Below, piece after piece: positions 46,201-57,673 of a DNA stretch of 64,000 nt. This stretch comes from Diphasiastrum complanatum (Eukaryota; Streptophyta; Lycopodiopsida; Lycopodiales; Lycopodiaceae): assembly GCA_029204225.1 (NCBI GenBank), contig CM055110.1:37960195-38024194 (forward strand). Direction: 5' to 3'. The notes under the pieces were generated by a model. That model saw only the letters and a program-made list of their open reading frames with translations, did no database searches and had not been told where the DNA came from. Within the stretch, counting starts at the first letter, position 1; every line of letters begins with the position of its first letter. The position numbers and the translations under genes were made by a program.

Positions 46201-46766
46201 AATTAATCCACAAACACAAAGGGAAATCAAAACATGCTCATAGGAATTTCACTCAAAAACATTGCCATGAACAAGGAGCTTTACAATCATCAAGAACTCG
46301 TGGAAGATCTTCTTTATTCACTCAAGAGAACTTGACAATACATTCAAAGCTCTCTCACAAGAGAGGGGGGCCCTTAAATAAGCAAGAGGGCTGCCCATGT
46401 GGAGCCCAAGTGGCAATTCCACCAAATTAGAAATTACATGTGGAAATTGCCCTTCCACTAGAGGTCACCATCAAAAGGTGGCTCACTCTAAATTATTTAA
46501 AGGGGGTCTACATTTATTTACAAAGCCTAGGAAATATTACTAGCTCCTACATGGTCGTTCCTTCTCTGGGATACACCATGTAGGCTCACATAGATAATTC
46601 ACTGTCATCCTAGCTAGTAATTTCTCGGCTCTCATTCTCGGCTCTCGTGCTCGGCTCTCAGCTTCTTCTGCTCTCCTCCTTCTGAGACCTCCTCGGTCAT
46701 GGGTGAGAGATATTCTGTGTCTTCAGCTTGGCTAGGCATCTGAAAATTCTCTGAAATTCGCTAACA
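46200..46766 (-). repeat. LTR, element-start side (minus strand)
   Basis: The minus strand begins TGTTAGCGAATTTC at 46766, right after a purine-rich ATTAGGGGTGGATAA (46767-46781). It has a TATTTAAG box at about 46379 and AATAAA at about 46316, the order expected in an LTR. The far end is not resolved (a TG near 45778 is one candidate). It is the likely 3' LTR of the minus-strand element whose accessory frame ends just upstream. Confidence 0.55.
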
Positions 46767-46779
46767 TTATCCACCCCTA

Positions 46780-49700
46780 ATCTGTTGTAGGACCCACTGC
46801 AACACGGGTGATGTCATTCCGCTCGGCACTTGGAAAAGCGTGGATCTTTGTTCGCTTCCGTAAGACCAGGTGCTTATTATCCGCAAAACTGTTTCTCAAA
46901 AATGAAGGTCTCTCAATGGCCGCTACATTCCAGCCCTCTTGAGAACCTCTTGCGAGTCCTGCTTGCCTCGCCATCTTGCTGTTTGTTTTTGCTCGCTCAT
47001 CTTTCACCCCAGGGCTTCAAATACTTGGAAGCGGAGCTTACTTCAGAAGTTGAGTGGCCCCAGGTACTCTCTTATCTTTTCAATAAAGCCCATCTCCTGA
47101 CAATCTTCCACCATGGTCACATATCGTGATGACATGAAGGCCGCTCTGTAGTATAGTCGGGCCATCATCTCATGGTCTTCTTCTGACTGGAGGGCTATGT
47201 TGGGATTGATCTTGATCGGATCTAAACCACGATCCCAGAAACAATCTTGCTGCATCAGAAAGGCCATAAATCGACAGTATTCGGCACTTTCCTACACGCA
47301 TAGATCGGCACTTGTCTTGTATTTGTGTCTGAAATCAAGTAACTATAGTCTCAGATCATCCGGGGAGATTCTCTTTGAAATTCCCGGAATCACTGGGTGG
47401 CCAGTTCACCAACTTGACCCGTGGCTTTTCTGCCGGCCATGGATTTCTGCGTTTGAGCGGCATGTAAAATGGATCTATACGCTTCCATGTCGGTGCCTTC
47501 AATTACTCTTGGAGTTGTCTGCTATCCTTTAGGATCTTATTACGCCATTCTGGTTGCGGTTGTAATGTCGCAATGATCTCGGCCCTGGTGGAATATTGGC
47601 TTTGATCTATCTCGTCTTTGCCTCCCCTCATGTTGGGAGGGTATTTCCTTTCAAACTTCTCTAATTCCTTTGTATCAACCATCTTGCTCCTAGGCATGGT
47701 AGGAGAAGTTGTCCTACATGGTTGTAGTGGCCTCGCCAGATAATCATCCAAGGCCTTGGTGCCCGTATCTTTGTCCTTGGCCCGCTCGCTCGTTGATGGC
47801 TCAGCTGCATCCGTATCTTGTCTAGACAAGAATCTTCTTGTCTCTGGTGGGTCTGCTAGGAAGTCATCATTACCCCCAATGTGAGGGTTAGTTTTTGAAA
47901 GGTCAGGGATGGAGTGATCTGGAGAAAGAGGAGCAGGGATGACAGGTTGGGGAGGCGGTGGGTTAGCGGTGGGCTCCGTCATTCCCATCATCGTCCCGTG
48001 GTTTCTTCGAATGAGCGCCTGCTTGGGCCTTGCACGCCGTGTCCCACAACTGGTTCACCTTGTCCAAGACTTGCTGCAGGGCCTTCGTTGTGTCTTCTAG
48101 TAGCTTCTGGGACTCCAGGATGATTTTTTCTTGCTTGGCCACAGTATTTTCAAAATTCCTTTTCTTGGCTTCCCATTCTTGGATCAGCTGCACGTACTTT
48201 TCCATTCAGATGGCTGAGGCCTGTGGGGCCTGGAATTGTATATCTTTGAGCTTAACTAGAGGGGCATCAACTGTCATTGCACCCGATGATCCATCTCGTA
48301 CCTGGTCGATCTGGACCATCTGGTGCTTCAGTTGCTGCTGGACCTCTTCCAAAGGGGTCTTTTGCCCAGCCATCACAAATCTAATTTCCTCTGTCTCCTT
48401 TTCCTTCTCTTTGGCCAGCCTCTGTTGTTGCGCAATTTTTTGGTCCTGGCACTGAACCTTATTCTCGAGCATTTGATGCTAGCTTACCAACCAATGCATA
48501 TAGTAGCTCACTTCGGATAGGCCGATCATTGAGCGCTTAGCTGTTTCGGAGAGCTTTTCAGGGTTAGTGAGGGTTGGGTACTGATCATGAGTGTGGGATG
48601 GTGAAGCTAATCCAAAAAATAGACATTGTGTCAGAATTGAAGATGGAGGTGGAGGGAGTGATGTTAGTAGCAATGGTGGTTGTTGTTGTGGTGGTGGTGG
48701 CGGTGGTTATTGGAGGGGTCAGACTTTTTACATGGCTGCTCCACCTTCTCTGGTTCGTCATCACTTATTTCCATAAGGTCTGCAGCATCAAAATATTGTG
48801 AAGTGTCCAATGTGTGGACTTGTTGGGCCTGTGGTTGTTGATCTTGTGGCTGCTTGGCCACTTCCGTGTCCGGGGGACTGGAACTCTCCACTCCCCCCCC
48901 AGAAATGTCGCATGTGGTGACGTGGGCGATGTTGGCGTGCTAATCAATGTGGGTGGGGTGGTGACCTTGTCCAGTTGAACCACGACTTGTGATGTGGTCG
49001 TGTCTGGTGCTGTTGTAGAAATAGTTACTCTATCACCCCCGTCGATGATGTGTGAGGGTGATGAGTGTTGTTGCAAGGCTGTAGTTGAGCTTCCATCATC
49101 AGAAGCTAAGTCGTCTGATGCTGATCCAGCTGGTGATGTCCTCCTAGCCTGAAGCTTTCGTTGTTGCCTTGTGTCTGGCAATTGGGCCTTGGAGGTATCG
49201 GCCTCTTGGGCTTCCGAGGATGCGGCTGCTTGTGGGTTTGGTTGTGGGCTTCTCTGCTTCTGTACTAGTGGAAGATTACTGGTGTTGACTCTGGGTTGAA
49301 GTCCCGATGGTGAAGTAGGCCGTGAGAGTGAACGCTTGGACTGTTTGGCCCCGATTGGGATATCCCATGCCTTGTCTACAATCTGCAGGTGTTGTTGAAG
49401 CTTTGGCCCGTTCTGTACTTGTTGGAGTGTGATGTTTGTCATGAGATACCCTAGTATTGTTAGTGGTTGTTTGTTCTTAAGACACTCATGAATGCAGTTC
49501 GAAGCAAACTGTGCCCAATCATAAAGATTTTGGGCATGTAGTCGTGAATCTACCATCATGTGGAACAGGGACATGGGTAAACTTTACAACTTGGTTCATG
49601 GTCATTGTGTGCACTTGGTTAAGTATGCACATGCCGCTTGTAGCTATTGATCATTGATTGCCTCAACGTTGTACCCGTCCTTATTCTTCCACTTGTCCAC

Positions 49701-50075
49701 GGAGGGATCTATGAATTTGAAGTATGCTATCTGTTCGATCTTTTGGAACATCCTTGTGACAACATTTGGTTCTCGCGGGAACCCAAAGGGTTGCAAGTCG
49801 GCCGCCGCAAATGATATGTTATAAACATAGTTCCTCATAGGGGGAACTATGAGCTGGCACGACCTTGTTGTAGCATTATAATTGGCATATATCATATGTA
49901 CTAGGTACGGGCTTTGATACCCCGTCAGGACATGAATCTAGATTTCAATTGCCTTAAAGAATGACTCTGCCTGCTGGTACCAGTTTTGCATCTCAGTAAG
50001 ATCCAATTTGGACAATTGGATGTCGAGCTTATTGGCATCAGGGTCATCAGAACTAGAACCGGGTTTGGTAGACAT
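46780..50075 (-). pseudogene. Accessory ORF of a Gypsy-like element (coiled-coil, low-complexity, unknown function)
   Basis: From ATG 50075 (MSTKPGSSSDDPDANKLDIQ) pieces in successive frames read as one protein of about 1,000 residues: LSKLDLTEMQNWYQQAESFF; IYANYNATTRSCQLIVPPMR and NVVTRMFQKIEQIAYFKFID; NLYDWAQFASNCIHECLKNK; a long Ser/Thr/Gln/Pro-rich segment; a His/Asn run; a coiled coil (KIAQQQRLAKEKEKETEEIR to KYVQLIQEWEAKKRNFENTV); and a C-terminal region (ELEKFERKYPPNMRGGKDEI; DHEMMARLYYRAAFMSSRYV). It is broken by stops (e.g. 49938, 49644, 48206) and by shifts at a poly-C run (~48893). I do not recognise a catalytic domain. Position next to an LTR suggests an extra ORF like those of Athila/Tat elements. 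Confidence 0.5.
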
Positions 50076-50099
50076 GATGGAAAAACTGGAAAAATAGGG

Positions 50100-50910
50100 T
50101 TCTGGAAAAAGGATGTCGGCTGAAATTTGAAACAGGGTTAAGGTGCGTCGGTTGAGAGGTGTCGGTTGAGATCTGAACGAAGGCGTCGGTTGAGATTGGA
50201 GAGGAGGTGTCGGTGAGAAGGTAGGTGAAATTGTCGGTGGAGAGGTGATTGGAAAATATGTGTGGAGCAAGGGATATTGTGGAAGGAAAGGATTGTGAAG
50301 GGATGAGGTTAGGAAAAATGGAAAGTAAAGTGTGGAAAAATAGAGGTGTGATGGAATATGGTTGGGAAGAAGATGGAATGTATACGTTCGAAAAGTAGAA
50401 AAGTGAAGATGTTGGGCAAGGATGGAGATGTAGGGAAGGTAGATATCTGTGGAAACGGATGTATGGAGATGGTGATGATCGGGAATGAAAAACAAGTGTT
50501 TATGGTGATGATGTAATATTCAATAGTGTAACGGGAGCGTGATGAATGCTCGTGTGACACTACTCCTCAGCATGCGAAAATTTTTCAAATGTTGTGTCTT
50601 CTACTAGCGATGTTAGGTTTGGAGATGGTTTGCAATGGCGCTCTCAATGGTAAACAAACTATGAAGGCTAATAGTCGGTGGAGGTGGTGTGGAAGTGATG
50701 ACAAATGCAAGGAACAAGAGAACGTCGGGATCATGCACGGGAGCAAGAAGATCGCCAATAGATTGTCACCAGAAAACTCCAGAATTTGCACTTCGCTGAG
50801 GTTCGAATGGCTTCGTGGTGAGGGCATTTATGGACGTCGTTGTCTGGTTTCGGGCTAGATGGGACGTGCCGGTTTGTTGAGTTTTGAATTTGGATCGTTG
50901 GTCGTGATCT
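50100..50910. other. No gene seen; dispersed GTCGGTTGAG motifs
   Basis: Upstream of the accessory ORF start, GTCGGTTGAG-type words recur irregularly (50120-50235). They resemble the unit of the tandem array at 50920-51087. Confidence 0.4.
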
Positions 50911-50919
50911 GATAGAAAT

Positions 50920-51087
50920 CCATCGGTTGAGATCTGACAGATGTCGTCGGTTGAGATCTAACAGAAGTCGTCGGTTGAGATTTGACAGAAGTTGTTGGTT
51001 GAGATCAGACAGAAGTCGTCGGTTGAGATCAGACAGAAGTCGCCAGTTGAGATCTGACAAAAGTCGTCAGTTGAGATCTGACAGAAA
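50920..51087. repeat. 24-bp minisatellite, seven copies
   Basis: The unit TCGTCGGTTGAGATCTGACA plus GAAG starts at 50920, 50944, 50968, 50992, 51016, 51040 and 51064. Because 24 is a multiple of three, the minus strand encodes an eight-residue repeat (LLSDLNRR). Confidence 0.9.
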
Positions 51088-51089
51088 CT

Positions 51090-51560
51090 CATTATGAAGG
51101 AATGGACCTGTTTGATGCAAGTGAAGAACTTCAAGGGGAAAAATATAATTGTGGCTCAGAGTAGAAGTTCTTATGAAAAAGGTGTATCTCAAGGAATGTT
51201 TGTATGCTTGAGATACCAGACAGATAGAAATGAGGTGGCTAAAAGTGTCAGAATCTTTTCATATGGTGTAGCCTAGCATTTGTTGACGTAGAACATCAAT
51301 GACCAATGGGTATTTAGAGGAAAGAGAAAATGCATATAAAGAAAATAAGTACAGGTATGAATTATAAACAAGGAACAAGGCTAAAAAATAGGCATGAAAA
51401 ATGAGAATTACAAGCAAGGAAATAAAAAAAATAAAAATAAAAAATGTAAAATATATACTAGGGAAAAGATGTTAAATTGGGTCAACAAAAAACAACTCTT
51501 CGTAATACCGCCGTAGATGACCACCGTTGACGAAAGTGTCTAGGAGTATTCCATCAAGTG
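51090..51560. other. No gene seen
   Basis: AT-rich sequence between the minisatellite and the integrase fragment, with no recognised feature. Confidence 0.4.
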
Positions 51561-51561
51561 T

Positions 51562-51966
51562 TTACAGTTGGACTGCACCATTAGGAAAGATTTTATTAAT
51601 AACATATGGTCCCTCACTTCGAAATTTTAATTTTCCTGGGTGCTTCTTCGATGTATAGAAAAGCACCTGGTCACCTAAGTGTAGATCTTTATTGCGCAAG
51701 TGACAGTCATGCCAGGCCTTTTGGCGTCGTTTTTTATCCAGTTGTGCATGATAAGATGTAAGTCTTGTCTCGCATAACTGGGCTAACGTAAATAGCCCGG
51801 TCTTGACTTGTTGCTCAATTGTGGCTTTTTCACAGACATTTGTAGAAAAAGCTTCCATGACTCTTAGCAAAGGGACTAAGAATTTTATAGGCATTACCGT
51901 CTCTTGACCATATACTAAGTGGAATTGCAGCCTTGGACCCTTGCAATGTTGAGCTTCGACCGCCAC
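51562..51966 (-). pseudogene. Gypsy integrase C-terminal fragment (Athila/Tat type)
   Basis: The 134-codon frame contains FHLVYGQETVMPIKFLVPLL, KKRRQKAWHDCHLRNKDLHL, GDQVLFYTSKKHPGKLKFRS and EGPYVINKIFPNGAVQL. This is the end of the integrase core and the GPY/F domain typical of non-chromodomain Gypsy elements. The catalytic core lies upstream and is absent; the sequence before it is a coiled-coil accessory remnant. Confidence 0.85.
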
Positions 51967-51984
51967 TTGTTGGGTGAGGAACTC

Positions 51985-52720
51985 ACTTTATTTTGTAGAT
52001 TCACGGCTGTCTTCATCTTTCGTTTTCTGCAGCTCTTTCTTTCGATCCATTACTTTTGGATCTCTTTGGGCTTCATGGGAGGGGATTCAACTATCATTGC
52101 TCCAAAGAGTTTCTTTTGATCAAGATTGATCTGACTCATCTGTTGCTTAAGTTTTGTCCTTTCCTCCTCAGCTTCTTTGCTTAATTTCTTATGTCTTATA
52201 GCTGCTTTGCTTGTTTCTTAGATCTTCGTTTGGCTGATCAACCATTGTAAGTGGCAGTTAGTCTCCGCAAGACATTTGCAATGATCTTTTAGCCATTGGT
52301 AAGACTATAAAAAACTAGAGATTTCTCAGAAGAATAATGAACTGATGATAAACAAATAGATGGAAGGAAGGGTGGTGGTGGTAGCAACAGTGGTAGATGG
52401 TGTGGGCGATAGGCATGATGATAGGTGCAGAAGTATGGCAAGAGGTCGGTTGAAGGAGACTGATTTCCCAATGCTTGTGTTTCCCTTTCTGAAAGATCCT
52501 CGTCGTGACTGGGATACTTCTTATGATTGATTCTCTTTGAATTGCCCATCTGTCTTCTTTAGCCTTGTCTATTTCATATTTGACTTGTGACCTTGGCTGT
52601 CGATCTTGCTGATGTTGTTGTTGGCAGCGTAACTGCTCCAATGGATCTAAGCAGATCCACTCTCTCTCCCCCCCAAAAAAAATCTGTTGGTGGGGATGTT
52701 GTTGCTTGTAACTGTTCATG
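51985..52720 (-). pseudogene. Second, decayed copy of the coiled-coil accessory ORF
   Basis: On the minus strand, AAIRHKKLSKEAEEERTKLK, QQMSQINLDQKKLFGAMIVE and PPMKPKEIQK (about 52215-52055) align by eye with LKHQMVQIDQVRDGSSGAMT and DAPLVKLKDIQF of the accessory ORF at 48.3 kb. Upstream, 52719-52315 is an open frame rich in Gln/His (HQQDRQPRSQVKYEIDKAKE). This suggests that the accessory ORF belongs to a repeated element. Confidence 0.5.
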
Positions 52721-53640
52721 CTCGGGATTGGATCGGCGTGTGGAACACGTAGTTGAAAACACGTTGAACATGTGACTGGACTAAAGATTGAACAAATTTT
52801 AACTAAATTTGTTTCGATATTGCTATAGTTGACTCAAAGATGAATATGACAATGAGATACAAGAATCAACTCTGATGTGATCTGTACTGCACAGATTTGA
52901 AATATGCTCAAAAAATTCAAAACTCTGTATAAGGTGATTTGAAGATTGGTAGAGGAATGACAAGTTATTCTTGAGCTACATGATGTGTCCTGTGCAATGG
53001 CTATCCTTGATGAATGAAAAACAAATATAGAAAAAGATATGCAATTAAAAGAAATTACCAAATCACAAAATGACAAAAAATAGACAAGGAAGATACCAAT
53101 GTTACAGAGAGTGAAAGCCGTAGAGCACTTGTTAAACAAAAAGTCATTCATCAACATGTATAATTCACCTGGACAATGTCATGTTTCTATTGATCTTTTA
53201 GAGTAATGAAAGAACTCTCATAAGCCCTTGTCAAAAACAAGGCATGAATAGTGGCACTAAATCTACCATCGTTGATAGTAGATGTTGTAAGATATAGCTT
53301 GAGATGCAGTTATGGTTGAGGTACTATGTCCTGAGGACCTCTCTGAACAAGAGATTCAGAATTGAATCTCTATTGGGATTTTTGAATCCTAGATTTGTTG
53401 TGTATTGGAACATTGGAAATCTTTATCAGCATGTGGAAAGACAAATAGATTTGAGGTTTTATAAGGGGAGAGAAACTGTCAATTCCCTGTGGAGGTTGCT
53501 CTTGGTTGGACATTGTAGCAGATGACGGAATATCGGTTTCATTTCTTTCGACAAGGACTCATTTCATATTGTCTTTTTGCATTATGGAACTGGTATATTG
53601 TGCGGTAATGTAGAAGTTTTTAAGAAACTTCTCAATTGAG
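52720..53640. other. No gene recognised
   Basis: AT-rich stretch with short overlapping frames on both strands (e.g. 53304-53525 plus) but no domain I can name. Confidence 0.4.
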
Positions 53641-53644
53641 CAGC

Positions 53645-54727
53645 ATGTTTAACTGTTGGTTGCTATGGTGCTCGTGGTGTTGTCGTGAGGATCCTATCAT
53701 GATTCATAACTGACGTGACAGACAGGTAGGATCTAAGTTGGTTGATTTGGACAGTCTTTGAAGCTGTGTTTTCTGATACAGTCGGGACACTCAGCATGGT
53801 ACTTTGTCTTGATTGGACAATCAACCATGAAGTGGATGGCTTCACCACAGATGAAACATCTGGTGTGCAATGGCCCTTGTGTAACGGCATAGCCATCTTG
53901 TATGGCTAATGGTTCTGGACTTTATGATGGATATTCGGGATAAGACAAGGAGTGTCTAGACTATGATGGTTGTTCTTCATACTGTTGGACTTATGTGCTT
54001 GGACATGCTGATATGAAGGACAAGCATCAACAAGATGCGTAGCCCGATAGTGTGGGCACCATACTGGTTTTTGTCTATAAGGTACCTGTGCAGGGTTTGG
54101 CTGACCAGACATACTACTTTGGATAGACTTCAAGGTAGTTTGAAACTCATTGGTGAGTTTCTCCATCTGTAGTTGGTGTTGCTTATTAAGCAACTCCAAC
54201 TGGGATTTCCAAAGTTGATCTCGGGTGTCCTCGATCGGCTTTGACTCATGGACAGGAGCACGTGGTGCTCATCTTTCTCTGGATTCGTCAACATTTGATC
54301 CTTCGTCTTCTTCTTTGATGGCATCAGACATAGCTAATTTGAGGCTCATATGTTCATCATTGGATTTAAGCTTGCGTCTAATCCATCTTGGAAGACCGAC
54401 TAAGAACCAGATGATGAGCATCTGTTCAGAGGGCTATTCTTGTACTTGACTTTTGAGGCATTTGAAACGCTTGATATAGTCTCATATGCGTTCGTCTTTT
54501 GTCATTTTGATGTTACTCAATTTGACAAAAGGGCTCTTGACCAAGCGAAAGGGCTTAAAACACTTGATAAGGGACTCTTTTAAAATTGACCAGTCTGTCC
54601 TATCTTCACGATCAAGGTTGAAAAACCAATCACGTGCTTTAGCGATCATGGTCATTGAAAACAATTGGACCATAGCAGCGGGAGATGTTTCGCCATACAC
54701 ATCACATGCATTCTCAAAGATTTGCAA
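53645..54727 (-). pseudogene. Gypsy gag remnant with zinc knuckles
   Basis: The minus strand from 54727 reads FENACDVYGETSPAAMVQLF, SMTMIAKARDWFFNLDREDR and LIKCFKPFRLVKSPFVKLSN, the core of a Retrotrans_gag domain. A coiled segment follows (LNKQHQLQMEKLTNEFQTTL), then zinc knuckles WCPHYRATHLVDAC (first knuckle degraded) and CFICGEAIHFMVDC (CX2CX4HX4C), then CPDCIRKHSFKDC. Frames shift several times. It is cut at about 54740 by the 3' part of a Copia A copy. Confidence 0.75.
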
Positions 54728-54741
54728 AGAGGCCCAAAGTA

Positions 54742-55054
54742 CCGTCTTTGGATCAAGAGGTTATTAATGGAGCTAAAGTGCATCAAGGAAGATGATCTAC
54801 CAATGATCAAGTGTGATAACATCTCGGCCCAAGCTCTTGCCAATAATCCCATATTTCATGCAAGAAGCAAGCACATAGAAGTGGCACACCATTTTGTGAG
54901 AGAAAAGCTTATTGGAGGAGAAATCTATTTGGAGCATGTCAACTCGTCCTCTTGTATTGCCGATCTACTCACCAAGCCTTTGAGCAAAAGTGCTTTCATC
55001 AAGCATAGATCTAATCTTGGAGTTATATCAAGATCAATGCTCAAATCTTTATAG
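54742..55054 (+). pseudogene. Copia A RNase H end (5'-truncated second copy)
   Basis: The frame starts abruptly at LWIKRLLMELKCIKEDDLPM and runs through IKCDNISAQALANNPIFHAR and SCIADLLTKPLSKS to its stop. It is nearly identical to the end of pol at 14235-14543. Everything upstream is missing. Confidence 0.9.
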
Positions 55055-55072
55055 ATAATTTTTTAGGAGGAG

Positions 55073-55809
55073 TGTGAAGAATTGAAAAAGATTATCTATG
55101 TTAGATATAGGGGTCTTATGTTTTTTTTTACATCAAGCATCTAGGTGTAGGATGTTGAAAGGAACAAATATGGCATAGATGGCAACTTATGCATTTCCAC
55201 CTGTAATGCCACTATTGAGCCAAAATAGAGTAAGAGGCTAAATCCGCGCCAATTAGAGTGTAGACAAGTGTAATACCTTTGTTTGATGAATTCTAAGAGG
55301 TCCGATAGGATTAGAGCTGGAACCATGTGAGGTCCAATAGGAATTTGAGGTGTGCTTGAATATAGTCCAATAGAATTAAGAGGTGCATGGATCATTGGTC
55401 CAATAGGATTAAGAGGTGACAAAGTGTGGTCCAATCATAGTTAAGCATAGTGGTAGCTCGTGGATCTACTAGTATCATTGTACTCCTCATTTTGGATCTA
55501 ATTGATTTGGTGATTGTGTGGATTTTGAGTGTCATTGAGTTTCTAGCTTTCTCTCTCTACCCGAGAGCTCATGATGGTTTTTCTCTCTCTACCCGTGAGA
55601 GCAGCTTGTTTTTACTTAGAATATTTTTTGATTACTTCCCACACGTGTGAGTGAGAGTTGGAAGTGATTGAATGCATGTAGTAGTGTGTTTTTGCCATAG
55701 GATTCAAGATTGATCTTGAATCTCAATCTAGTCTTGATCTTGGTGCATCTACACACCTTAGGAGATCACAAGTACATGTAGTGGACAATCCACACGTGTG
55801 AAATCAACA
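55073..55809 (+). repeat. LTR of Copia A (second copy)
   Basis: TGTGAAGAATTG...AAATCAACA. It is more diverged from the two LTRs at 9081 and 14559 than these are from each other. The CCAAT array is kept except for the first box (CCGAT). Confidence 0.9.
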
Positions 55810-55810
55810 A

Positions 55811-55907
55811 TTTTGATGATGAAGATTCTTGGGATATAGACAATCTAAAGAAGAGTCTTTGTGACTTTAAGTTTTGAGGACAGAATTAGAATAAGGGAGA
55901 AAAAATG
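55811..55907 (+). pseudogene. Gypsy pol tail and polypurine tract
   Basis: FDDEDSWDIDNLKKSLCDFK, then a stop and the purine run AAGGGAGAAAAAA, resemble the end of a chromovirus pol. An LTR-like TGTCATGGCAATTAG starts at about 55908. Confidence 0.45.
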
Positions 55908-56430
55908 TCATGGCAATTAGGGGGCACCTTGGATTTAGGGGATGGACCTAACTTTGGTAATAGTTGAATAGGACCGTGTGGACTGGTGACCACATGCATG
56001 CGGTACTAGCATGTGTATTGCATGCATGCCTTGGATGTGGATGTGCACTTACCCTGCTTTTGTAGGCTACTTCCAATGTGGATTTTGTGCATAGATAGAT
56101 AGGGTGGTATCACTACTCTATATGAACACCTACAAGTGTCTATGAAAAATCCTCGATAACCTCCCAAAGCTCTTTTGCTTAAAGGATGACCAACATTTTG
56201 AATTTCCATACATGATAATTGTATCCATCTAACTTTTCAATAGAATTTTAGGATGAAGATTCCATGATTAGACAAGTCTTGTATTAAGAAGATTGAATGT
56301 AGTGTCAACTAATTTTGAGCAGATGTTAAATAGTACTATATTTGATGTAAATCAAAATTAGAAAAATCCTATGACAATTAATGGGCTTTAGACCCACTCG
56401 GATAGTTGATTTTGATATGATTAGATACCA
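55908..56430 (+). repeat. Possible start of a Gypsy LTR, otherwise no gene
   Basis: The start TGTCATGG after a polypurine tract suggests an LTR. Its right end is not visible and no coding motif is present. Confidence 0.35.
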
Positions 56431-56442
56431 ACTCTGAAACCA
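56431..56442 (-). other. Primer binding site of a minus-strand Copia (F)
   Basis: The minus strand reads TGGTTTCAGAGT directly after the LTR end TTTTCAACA. It resembles the tRNA-Met site TGGTATCAGAGC. Confidence 0.6.
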
Positions 56443-57288
56443 TGTTGAAAATATGCAACAATGATGTCGAATAATTATTTGACAAAATGCCGAGAATGAT
56501 GCGAATGTAGATAATGTATAATATGATTAGAGACACACATCTATAAATGAACTACATCAAATTCTCATTTAGAATTTGTAGAATTAAGAGATTAATAACA
56601 ATAATTTAGTATGATTTGGATTTTCAACTATTGCAGGTAGGATACAACAAACTATAATGGATAAAAATTTGAATAAGATTAATAAAAGCACAAGTAGTCT
56701 ATTTTAATAGTAGAAGAAGAATATTTTTGATGTCTTACTTTGATAAGACATATCAAATTGCTCCGCTTATCTTGTTACATAATTGCTCATACTCGGATTT
56801 TATTCATGATAGCATATTACAAATTGTTTAAATTTATTAACAAAATAGCAAATCAACTTAGAGAGAGGAGACAAAGAGAATGAACTCTGAAAGACTTTGA
56901 TCACTTGACAAACTTTTCAAAAACTTAAATTTATACACTAGATCTATCTTTTTATAGTGGCTACCGCAACCCTAATAGGAATGCGCCATTATTCCAATTC
57001 ATCTAGGTGGCACTCCAAGATTTGTTGCAAATCTCATTTGAATTGTTGTAGATAAGGTTTCAACCTTTTATTCGAAAATGTCTTGTTAATTTGAATATTT
57101 GTCAATTCTTCATATTTTAAAATATTTGGACATCTTTTGAATTGTGTGAACTTCAGTGTATCTCTGCAAATTGTTTGAACTTGCATGTAAAACTGTAAAT
57201 TGTAAGAAAAGATTATATAGAAATATTTACAAGTATACACAACTGATTCTTATTACTATCAATTTCCATCAAAGATAGAAATCCAACA
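56443..57288 (-). repeat. LTR of Copia F (minus strand)
   Basis: In minus sense TGTTGGATTTC...TTTTCAACA, with TGTTG/CAACA inverted ends and a TATA box (CTATAAAAAGA) at about 56952-56962. The interior that should follow to the left is not recognisable. Confidence 0.6.
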
Positions 57289-57329
57289 ATTGTTTCACTA
57301 CAAAATAAGCATGTGACATTCTATTTGGC

Positions 57330-57530
57330 TTGTATGAAACTACAAACATCACCTATCTATACTTGAGAAAGATATTTCTAGCTCTTAAGATGAGTGAAGG
57401 AACTTCAGTAGGTGATCATCTCAACATTTTTAAACAACTACTAGGTTAGCTAGCTACAATCAATGCTCTAGTGTTAGATGAGTATGTCTTTGAGACAATC
57501 CTATCGATTCTTTCTTTCTTATAAAAATTT
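57330..57530 (+). pseudogene. Copia gag scrap
   Basis: YLRKIFLALKMSEGTSVGDH, LNIFKQLLG, a stop, then LATINALVLDEYVFETILS: a UBN2 gag core with one stop. It is flanked by unrelated elements. Confidence 0.55.
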
Positions 57531-57673
57531 AGTATTGCTTTTTAGCAATACTCTCAAGCTATCACTTTAGAAACTAATAAGAAATATGTTGTAGGAAGAA
57601 AGAGTACATCATTTTCCAATAGCAAGAAATTGTCTTATTATTTAGTAAACATCAATCCAAGAAGAAGAATAAT

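Noticed and set aside
50920-51087. CRISPR-like regular repeats
   Set aside because: The 24-bp units are directly adjacent with no spacers, and this is plant nuclear DNA.
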